Source: Paenibacillus sp.
GTDB lineage: Bacteria > Bacillota > Bacilli > Paenibacillales > Paenibacillaceae
Direction of reading: 5' to 3'
NCBI GenBank assembly: GCA_029256665.1
Contig: JAQSXN010000284.1
Span: 1 to 5,844 of the forward strand
Length of the DNA: 5,844 nt
The notes beneath the pieces are model-generated. The model saw nothing but the letters and a program-made list of their open reading frames with translations, made no database searches and had not been told where the DNA came from. Of the stretch, positions 1-4,244 are shown piece by piece (within the stretch, counting starts at the first letter, position 1; every line of letters starts with the position of its first letter). The position numbers and the translations under genes were made by a program.

Positions 1-403
1 TGTCGAACAGCGCTTCTTCTTCGACTTGTTCGTCGATGAACCACTTCAGGAAGTTGATCGTCGCATGCTCCCGGTCGTTCATCGCGAGGTCGGACAACTT
101 ATAGAATCGTTCCGTGTTCTGCTGCTCGTGTTTGTAGCCTTGCTCGAAGGCGTGCAGGATGGATTCGTAGTCGTTGTTCGGCTCCGGCAGCGCGTCCAGC
201 GTCGCGCGGCGTCCGCGATCGTTCAAGAACTTATATATCTTCATCGCGTGGAACCGTTCTTCTTCCGCTTGCACGATGAAGAAATTGGCGAAGCCGTCGA
301 GGCTGTCCCCCGAGCAATAAGCCGCCATCGCCAAATACACATGAGCGGAATAGAACTCGAAGTTCATTTGTTCGTTAAGTGCTTGTGCCAAAGAATCTTT
401 CAT
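1..403 (-). CDS. ftnA: Non-haem ferritin, C-terminus cut off by the window edge
   Basis: Iron-storage protein of the bacterial FtnA type: it oxidises Fe(II) at a di-iron ferroxidase centre and stores ferric mineral inside a 24-subunit cytosolic shell. I read 134 residues starting MKDSLAQALNEQMNFEFYSA, with no stop before the left edge; a full ferritin is about 165-170 aa, so some 30-35 residues are missing. The ferroxidase ligands are all visible: E16, E49 and H52 (in EEERFH), E93 (in KHEQQN), Q126 and E129 (in DEQVEEE). This is the E. coli FtnA set shifted by one residue. E48, E125 and E128 could serve the third iron site. No haem-binding methionine of the bacterioferritin type is evident. 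The ATG at 403-401 follows a GAGGTG about ten bases upstream. It lies downstream of the DUF1450 gene on the same strand but has its own candidate promoter. Family assignment is firm; the symbol is by family. Confidence 0.95.
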   Translation of the reverse strand, partial: MKDSLAQALNEQMNFEFYSAHVYLAMAAYCSGDSLDGFANFFIVQAEEERFHAMKIYKFLNDRGRRATLDALPEPNNDYESILHAFEQGYKHEQQNTERFYKLSDLAMNDREHATINFLKWFIDEQVEEEALFD

Positions 404-437
404 AAATAATGCGCACCTCGCCTTCTTGTTTGTACTC

Positions 438-465
438 ATTCTAACATAAAAATGAGAGGCGGCAA
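438..465 (-). promoter_or_regulatory. Candidate ferritin promoter, extended -10 type
   Basis: On the minus strand TAGAAT (443-438, five of six matches to TATAAT) is preceded by TGT, giving an extended -10 (TGn). A weak -35, TTGCCG (465-460), lies 16 bp upstream. The predicted transcript would start near 431 and leave a leader of about 28 nt before the ferritin ATG. The -35 lies inside the terminator hairpin of the preceding gene and the -10 lies just beyond its T-tract. No convincing Fur or PerR box overlaps it. Prediction from sequence only. Confidence 0.5.
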
Positions 466-479
466 ATGGCCGTCCCCTC
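448..479 (-). terminator. Intrinsic terminator after the DUF1450 gene
   Basis: Arms 479-469 and 463-454 pair around a five-base loop (468-464). There are four GC pairs nearest the loop, a bulged base at 473, two pairs, one A-C mismatch, then three pairs. On the minus strand the stem is followed by ATTTTTATG (453-445), a short U-tract. It begins 22 bases past the DUF1450 stop codon, so it most likely ends that transcript and separates it from ferritin. Some read-through is possible because the T-run is only five long. Confidence 0.6.
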
Positions 480-500
480 CTATATTTTCCAACCTTATAG

Positions 501-722
501 TTAACCAATCATTTTTTTCAAACGCTTATACAATTGATCCGGCGTTGGAGCGCTGACGGCCTTCGACTTGACGACGACAAAACATTCCAGCTTGCATGTC
601 TTGCAGTTGCCCAGGCAATCGCTTTTCTTTCCCTTGATCTCGGGATACTTCTCCTTCATTGCCTTATAGACCGACTTGGAGCCGAGCTTCAAGTTGCGCT
701 TGCAATATTTGACCTTCTTCAT
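501..722 (-). CDS. DUF1450 (YuzB-like) five-cysteine small protein, Fur-box controlled
   Basis: A 73-residue basic protein starting MKKVKYCKRN. Cysteines are at 7, 36, 40, 43 and 47; the cluster reads CLGNCKTCKLEC, that is C-x3-C-x2-C-x3-C, with a lone Cys 28 residues before it. The layout (N-terminal Cys, helix, Cys cluster, FVVV strand, APTPDQLYKRLKK end) matches the DUF1450 family of Firmicutes, whose fold recalls thioredoxin-like [2Fe-2S] ferredoxins; no biochemical function is firmly known to me. The reading frame is open further upstream, to a TTG at 803, but that TTG is the first triplet of the -35 TTGACA and lies before the transcription start. I therefore place the start at the ATG at 722-720, which has GGGGTGG about five bases ahead. 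The promoter carries a Fur box, so expression should rise when iron is scarce. Ferritin is the next gene downstream. Likely role: electron transfer or metal/cluster handling in the cytosol (inference). Confidence 0.85.
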   Translation of the reverse strand: MKKVKYCKRNLKLGSKSVYKAMKEKYPEIKGKKSDCLGNCKTCKLECFVVVKSKAVSAPTPDQLYKRLKKMIG

Positions 723-774
723 GTTCCACCCCGAGTCGCCAAATAAACAACCTATGATAACTTCTCTCATTATG

Positions 775-803
775 ATGATAGTAATTATCATTCCCGTTGT
801 CAA
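775..803 (-). promoter_or_regulatory. SigA-type promoter of the DUF1450 gene
   Basis: TTGACA (803-798) is a perfect -35; TATCAT (780-775) is five of six for the -10; the spacer is exactly 17 bp. Transcription should start near 768, giving a leader of about 46 nt before the ATG at 722. This position rules out the longer reading frame that begins at 803. The strong core plus an overlapping Fur box implies high expression when derepressed. Confidence 0.85.
776..790 (-). promoter_or_regulatory. Fur box
   Basis: The minus strand reads TGATAATTACTATCA. Against the Bacillus 7-1-7 Fur consensus TGATAATNATTATCA this is 13 of 14 informative positions. It covers most of the spacer and five of the six -10 bases of the promoter ahead of the DUF1450 gene, the classical position for Fe(II)-Fur repression. 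The flanking TCATTATGA (768-776) is a further near-palindrome that might extend the site. Binding is inferred from sequence. Confidence 0.85.
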
Positions 804-811
804 GCGACAAC
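796..811. repeat. Perfect inverted repeat over the -35 of the DUF1450 promoter
   Basis: GTTGTC (796-801) and GACAAC (806-811) form a six-base perfect inverted repeat around AAGC. The left arm (plus strand) contains most of the -35 element. It has no T-tract on either side, so it is a poor terminator for the upstream SDR gene. It could be a second operator or chance. Confidence 0.4.
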
Positions 812-848
812 CCTTATTCCGTGCTCCTTCAAATCACCTCCAAACGCA

Positions 849-1667
849 TTACCGATAAGTTTCGGCGATAGCCTCCAGATATTGCTCGATCGGCATCGAG
901 GCGCGCATAGCGACGAGGTTATGCGCGGCATCCCCGACCGGAGTACGGAACTTGCCGCTTTCTCCCGTTGCGACGGCCGCGATGGCGTCCACGATGGTTT
1001 GCGGATCGTCCAATCCGGACGATTCGGACGATTTCATACGGTTTCTTACCTTGTTCGTCAAATCATCGTAAGCCGTTATTTCTTCGCCGGTATTCCAAAT
1101 GATATTGTTCTGGAAGTTGTTTCCGGACGATCCGCCTTGTTCGATGAGGTGAAGATCGATGCCGAGCGGCTTCAGCTCGTAATACAGCCCTTCGGTCAAA
1201 CCTTCCAGCGCAAACTTGGACATATTGTATAACGAGCCGAGCGGAACTGCCGTCGTAACGCCCATGAAGGAGCTAATGTTAATGAACTTGCCCCCTCCGT
1301 TCGCGCGGAAATGCGGGAGAAACGCCCGAATGACGTTAATGGGCCCGCGCACGTTAACCGCGAATTGCCAATCGATCGTCTCCTCCGTTGCCAATTCCAG
1401 CGCCCCGTAAGAGCCCATTCCCGCGTTATTGACGACGACGTCGATCGTGCCGAAAGCCTGAATGGCTTCCGCGGCTGCGGCTTTCGTCCTTTCGACGTTC
1501 GTAACGTCTTGTTTGATGATGCGCACGTTATCGAACGCCGATAATTCCGTTTCGTTCTCCGGCGTCCGCATCGTCGCGGCCACGTTCCATCCCAGCCGCG
1601 CGAAGTGGATCGCCGTTTTTTTGCCAAGCCCCGTGCTGGTTCCCGTAATAAAGATCGATTTCGTCAT
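849..1667 (-). CDS. Classical short-chain dehydrogenase/reductase (SDR), NADPH type likely
   Basis: A 272-residue cytosolic oxidoreductase with a Rossmann fold. The cofactor motif TGTSTGLG is at residues 8-15, the structural NNAG at 80-83, and the catalytic set is N105, S132/S133, Y147 and K151 (YNMSK). R34 after the second beta strand (MRTP) suggests preference for NADPH. The usual PG after strand six is replaced by QGG (177-179). Length is normal for the classical family (about 250-280). The substrate cannot be read from the sequence: an alcohol, ketone or aldehyde are all possible. The ATG at 1667 has GGAGG eight bases upstream. It lies directly downstream of the TetR gene on the same strand, and the intervening 96 bp hold a hairpin and a copy of the putative TetR operator, so it is the likely regulated target of that repressor. 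Confidence 0.93.
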   Translation of the reverse strand: MTKSIFITGTSTGLGKKTAIHFARLGWNVAATMRTPENETELSAFDNVRIIKQDVTNVERTKAAAAEAIQAFGTIDVVVNNAGMGSYGALELATEETIDWQFAVNVRGPINVIRAFLPHFRANGGGKFINISSFMGVTTAVPLGSLYNMSKFALEGLTEGLYYELKPLGIDLHLIEQGGSSGNNFQNNIIWNTGEEITAYDDLTNKVRNRMKSSESSGLDDPQTIVDAIAAVATGESGKFRTPVGDAAHNLVAMRASMPIEQYLEAIAETYR

Positions 1668-1690
1668 TTTAGAATCCTCCTTTTATAGAT

Positions 1691-1705
1691 CGAATGTTCA
1701 TTCTA
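1691..1705. promoter_or_regulatory. Putative TetR operator upstream of the SDR gene
   Basis: CGAATGTTCATTCTA contains the perfect palindrome GAATG-TT-CATTC. The identical 15 bases recur at 2373-2387 upstream of the TetR gene. It lies 24 bases before the SDR start codon; on the minus strand it begins with TAGAAT, which could be a -10 though no good -35 sits 16-18 bp above it. The shared site next to a repressor gene and its neighbour is strong circumstantial evidence for an operator. Confidence 0.75.
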
Positions 1706-1718
1706 TGATGGGTAAAGT

Positions 1719-1750
1719 GAATGGCCGACTTTAGTCTAAGCCGGCCATTC
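1719..1750 (-). terminator. Hairpin after the TetR gene, probable weak terminator
   Basis: GAATGGCCG (1719-1727) pairs perfectly with CGGCCATTC (1742-1750). After one mismatch, CTT/AAG adds three pairs around a hexanucleotide loop. On the minus strand the hairpin begins 13 bases past the TetR stop and is followed by ACTTTACC, a poor U-tract. It probably causes partial termination or protects the 3' end, so some SDR transcription may come from read-through. Confidence 0.5.
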
Positions 1751-1763
1751 TTGCGCCTCGCCG

Positions 1764-2345
1764 TTATTCATTCGACACCGACCTCCAGCAGTTGAGGATG
1801 GCTCCGTGAATCCCCTCGTCCGTGAGCTCGTAATAGCCGGACAAATGGCCTTTGATCATATACACGAGCGCGCCGTAATGCATCTGCACGGTCAGCTTGG
1901 CATCCGACGGTTTCATGATTCGCTGCGTCATCGCGTCTTGATACAGGGCGTTCATCGGCGCGCACCAGCCGCCGTTATACGCCTTCAACTTCACGTCCTC
2001 CCGGATGTAAGGCGAGAACGAATATTGTTCGATGAACTGAAAGCCTTCGGGATGCAGCCTGCTCAGTTCGACAACCTTCTCCCACCCGCCGAAGAAACGG
2101 TCCCGAACCGTCCCGGGCCGGGATAAGCCTTGCAGCACGAAGCTCCCGTTGTAGCTGACGATCGCGTTATACAGCTCGTTGACGATCTCTTCTTTGCTCT
2201 TGAAATAATGGTAGATGTTGCCCGTGGAAACGCCCGACTCCTTGGCGATCAGCGCCATGGAGGTCGCTTGCAGTTCCTTCTTGATGATCATATTCAGCGT
2301 CGTCCGCAAGACGGCCTGCTGCGCTTTGTTGTAAGACTCAAACAT
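1764..2345 (-). CDS. TetR/AcrR-family transcriptional repressor
   Basis: A 193-residue dimeric DNA-binding protein. The N-terminal helix-turn-helix lies at about 28-48 (TSMALIAKESGVSTGNIYHYF), followed by the family hallmark KSKEEI at 49-54. The remaining 135 residues form the all-helical ligand and dimer domain, which is divergent, so the inducer cannot be predicted. Length is typical (about 190-200). The ATG at 2345 is preceded by AGGAGG seven bases upstream. Its promoter region and that of the next gene, an SDR, share the same 15-bp palindromic site, consistent with autoregulation plus control of the dehydrogenase. An inducer that is a substrate of the SDR would be the usual logic (inference). 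Confidence 0.93.
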   Translation of the reverse strand: MFESYNKAQQAVLRTTLNMIIKKELQATSMALIAKESGVSTGNIYHYFKSKEEIVNELYNAIVSYNGSFVLQGLSRPGTVRDRFFGGWEKVVELSRLHPEGFQFIEQYSFSPYIREDVKLKAYNGGWCAPMNALYQDAMTQRIMKPSDAKLTVQMHYGALVYMIKGHLSGYYELTDEGIHGAILNCWRSVSNE

Positions 2346-2372
2346 ATGGTGTCCTCCTGGCCAGTAGTAGAC

Positions 2373-2402
2373 CGAATGTTCATTCTAAATTTAAAACATT
2401 CG
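2373..2402. promoter_or_regulatory. Putative TetR autoregulatory operator
   Basis: The first part, 2373-2387, is identical to the site before the SDR gene (palindrome GAATG-TT-CATTC). In addition CGAATGTT (2373-2380) is mirrored perfectly by AACATTCG (2395-2402) with a 14-base spacer, giving an extra half-site found only here. The complex spans the predicted -10 and start region of the TetR promoter, which suits repression of its own gene. Confidence 0.75.
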
Positions 2403-2416
2403 ATATGATTTGTCAA
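2388..2416 (-). promoter_or_regulatory. Promoter of the TetR gene
   Basis: TTGACA (2416-2411) is a perfect -35; 17 bp downstream is TAAATT (2393-2388), four of six for the -10. The -35 overlaps the TGA stop codon of the upstream hydrolase gene (2415-2413), so the two genes abut but the repressor has its own promoter. The leader would be about 35-40 nt. Confidence 0.6.
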
Positions 2417-2970
2417 GTCGGATGGCTATCGGATCGAGGCTCGTAATCGCTCAGCTTGCCTTCGTAGACGAGGACCAGCCGATCGTTGCGGCGGAAGTCG
2501 TCGGGCGTCACAAGCGCGGGCAGCTTGTTCCATAGCTTGATCCCCGAGCGGGATAATACCTCCGCGACGAACTGCGAGCAGAAATACGAATTGCTGAACT
2601 CCACCGGTTCCTTGAGGGCGACGCCGATGACGCCGAGCAGATTGTACAGAAATTTGCCCTTCTTGCGGATAAAGAATCGGAGCACCCGCTTCATCTTTTC
2701 CTCCTCGCGCCGCGTAATGGCAAGCTCGTAGAGAACGCAGGTCGTGCCGGGATATTTGCAGAACGTGCCTGTCTTGATGTCTTCCTTGACGAAACCTCCG
2801 TCGAACGGGTTGCCGGGATGTTTCCTGCCGAAGCTGTACAGCTCCGACAATTCCCTGTCGAACGAAATGGAAGCATGGTTGTACGGCGCTTTCGTGTAGG
2901 TTTGGATCATCTTCGTGAACAGCGTTCCGGTATTCGTGAGCAAGATATAAACCGATACGTCGCGTTGCAT
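2413..2970 (-). CDS. YiiX/YebB-like NlpC/P60-superfamily cysteine hydrolase
   Basis: A 185-residue protein with no signal peptide or membrane segment. The order of motifs is that of circularly permuted papain-fold enzymes: a histidine early, H32 in YNHASISFD, and the likely nucleophile late, C131 in YFCSQFVAEVL, followed by LVTPDDF at 153-159. Family members act on peptides or amide/thioester bonds, sometimes at the membrane; the substrate here is unknown. The ATG at 2970 is followed by QRDVSVYILLTN. An in-frame TAA lies only seven codons upstream, so no longer form is possible in this frame. The ribosome site AAGGGGG is about 13 bases away, which is long. A different frame starting at an ATG at 3014 would join this one if the seven-A run at the start had one more A (see findings). 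Divergent to the CdsA-like gene across the palindromic repeat. Confidence 0.8.
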   Translation of the reverse strand: MQRDVSVYILLTNTGTLFTKMIQTYTKAPYNHASISFDRELSELYSFGRKHPGNPFDGGFVKEDIKTGTFCKYPGTTCVLYELAITRREEEKMKRVLRFFIRKKGKFLYNLLGVIGVALKEPVEFSNSYFCSQFVAEVLSRSGIKLWNKLPALVTPDDFRRNDRLVLVYEGKLSDYEPRSDSHPT

Positions 2971-3041
2971 TTTTTTGCGAATTCCCCCTTATCAAATAGT
3001 GGCTGTTCCTCCATAATAACATAGTGGTACTTTTTAAGGGT

Positions 3042-3209
3042 TGTTCAAAAAATCCGCTTACCATTACGAAGTATTCCTAGAGGCAAATTCGACATCGAAT
3101 ATGGAATGCAGCCGAATCTTCCGGTGCTCACGTAGCTCTGCTACGCTCCGCTCCTCATCTTCTAGCTGCCTTCCATCTTCTCGGTACTGATAACCGAACT
3201 TTTTGAACA
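3042..3209. repeat. 168-bp palindromic, MITE-like intergenic element
   Basis: The 26-bp ends 3042-3067 and 3184-3209 are inverted repeats with 21 of 26 matches; the outer ten (TGTTCAAAAA / TTTTTGAACA) are perfect. Nested inside are ATGGAATGCAGC (3101-3112) against GCTGCCTTCCAT (3165-3176), 11 of 12; a perfect hairpin CGTAGC-TCT-GCTACG (3131-3145); and the palindrome ATTCGA-CA-TCGAAT (3087-3100). It has no coding potential of note and no obvious target-site duplication. It fills most of the 280-bp divergent gap 2971-3250. The sequence resembles dispersed intergenic repeats that I recall from Paenibacillus genomes; this is memory, not a search. Each end carries TTGAAC pointing outward, a possible -35 for the flanking genes. 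Confidence 0.75.
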
Positions 3210-3250
3210 TGAACTATTAGTAATCCATCCTAAGGCAAGCTGGTGATTCC

Positions 3251-4165
3251 ATGAACGACCATATCGCGGCGCTGATCGTCGTATTCGCGGGTTTATTGAT
3301 CGTGCATTTGATTTATTTGTTGGCCGATCGGATGCTGTCCCGCAGGAAACACGAGGTGATCGGAATCCGGATAAAAACGTGGTGGGGCATGTTTATCGTC
3401 TTTTGCCTCGCCACCATCGTAAATCCCGTCGTCTCCCTTCTGTCGCTCATGGCGCTTTCGTTTTTCTCGATAAAAGAATATTTCGCGATGATCAAGACGA
3501 GAAAAGCCGACCGGAGATTGTTTCTTTGGGCCTATCTGTCCATACCCGTCCAATTCTATTGGATTTATATCGAGTGGTACGGGATGTTTATCGTTTTTAT
3601 CCCCGTCTACGTGTTTTTGCTTCTTCCCATGCCACGGCTCATTAACAAAGGGACCGCGGGCTTCCTCCGCAGCGTTAGCTCGACGCAGTGGGGACTCATG
3701 CTCATGGTGTTCGGGCTTAGCCATCTCGGTTACTTTCAATTCGCGACGCCGGAGTACGGCGCGGGCCTCGTCCTATTCCTGGTGCTGCTGACGCAGCTCA
3801 ACGACGTCGTGCATTATTTGGTGTCCATCTACGCCGGGAAACGCAAGGTGATTCCGACCGCCAATCCCTACGTCACCTGGGAGGGGTTCGCGTGCGGGTT
3901 TGCGGTCACCACGGTTGCGTCGTGGCTGATCTATCCCTACTTGACGCCGCTGGACACGCTGTTCGGCGTATTGTCCGGCATGCTGATCAGCCTGAGCGGC
4001 TTCTTCGGCAGCTTGACCGTATCCGTTTTGAAGCGGGATTTATTGCTTGGCGACGACGATAAATTCGAATTTTCAAAAAAAAGTTTTTTGAGCCGAATCG
4101 ACAGCCTGACCTACGCTTCGCCCGTTTTTTTTCATGTTATTCGTTACTTTTTCGATTTCATGTAG
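3251..4165 (+). CDS. CdsA/YnbB-like phosphatidate cytidylyltransferase homologue, membrane protein
   Basis: A 304-residue polytopic inner-membrane protein with hydrophobic segments at about 5-26, 45-72, 88-127, 146-162, 168-193, 212-231 and 236-259. Landmarks of the CDP-diacylglycerol synthase family are present in order: LND (183-185), GK-K (196-199), NPYVTWEG (205-212, canonical NKTWEG), SVLKRD (258-263) and SRIDS (281-285, canonical DRIDS) followed by PVFFH. The enzyme class couples CTP with phosphatidate to make CDP-diacylglycerol. The PGHGG stretch of the signature is replaced by a charged loop (267-278), and the first Asp of DRID is Ser281, so a different lipid substrate or altered activity is possible. 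YnbB-type paralogues are the closest match I know. The ATG at 3251 has GGTGAT very close upstream. The next gene follows after 79 bp on the same strand. Runs of A8 (4075-4082) and T8 (4125-4132) lie in the 3' end. Confidence 0.8.
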   Translation: MNDHIAALIVVFAGLLIVHLIYLLADRMLSRRKHEVIGIRIKTWWGMFIVFCLATIVNPVVSLLSLMALSFFSIKEYFAMIKTRKADRRLFLWAYLSIPVQFYWIYIEWYGMFIVFIPVYVFLLLPMPRLINKGTAGFLRSVSSTQWGLMLMVFGLSHLGYFQFATPEYGAGLVLFLVLLTQLNDVVHYLVSIYAGKRKVIPTANPYVTWEGFACGFAVTTVASWLIYPYLTPLDTLFGVLSGMLISLSGFFGSLTVSVLKRDLLLGDDDKFEFSKKSFLSRIDSLTYASPVFFHVIRYFFDFM

Positions 4166-4178
4166 CAACCTTTCGTTT

Positions 4179-4233
4179 CCTGCCTCCGTTTATGAGTACG
4201 CGAAAGCAAAACATACAAACCGGATAAGGCAGG
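4179..4233 (+). promoter_or_regulatory. Leader hairpin pairing the ribosome binding site of the secreted-protein gene
   Basis: CCTGCCT (4179-4185) is complementary to AGGCAGG (4227-4233), whose last three bases belong to the Shine-Dalgarno AGGTG (4231-4235). Inside, CCG/CGG-type pairs and GTTTATG (4188-4194) against CATACAAAC (4212-4220, two bases bulged) can extend the stem. The fold would limit ribosome access to the ATG at 4245. There is no T-tract, so it is not a terminator. Function is inferred. Confidence 0.4.
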
Positions 4234-4244
4234 TGCAGCACAAA

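Noticed and set aside
26..409. Open plus-strand frame of 127 codons
   Set aside because: It is antisense to the ferritin gene, whose minus-strand frame keeps all ferroxidase ligands; the plus-strand product resembles nothing and lacks a ribosome site.
404..453. PerR or Fur box before ferritin
   Set aside because: The AT-rich stretch near 438-453 matches neither 7-1-7 consensus well enough; only the U-tract and a -10 are explained.
723..803. Longer N-terminus for the DUF1450 protein starting at TTG 803
   Set aside because: The codon is part of the -35 box, the predicted transcription start is near 768, and the extra residues read through the Fur box and -10.
1668..1718. Independent promoter for the SDR gene
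   Set aside because: TAGAAT and CTATAAAA are present, but neither has a -35 at 16-18 bp and the second would start transcription within the ribosome site; only the operator is claimed.
2426..3064. 212-codon minus-strand frame overlapping the hydrolase gene
   Set aside because: It is a shifted frame of the hydrolase region, rich in Arg and His, with no family motifs; the frame with H32 and C131 is the coherent one.
3203..3231. Promoter TTGAAC-17-CATCCT for the CdsA-like gene
   Set aside because: The -10 match is too poor; kept only as an outward -35 suggestion under the repeat element.
4134..4244. N-terminal extension of the secreted protein from ATG 4134
   Set aside because: It overlaps the preceding gene and would bury the signal peptide behind 37 residues; ATG 4245 has a proper ribosome site and signal sequence.
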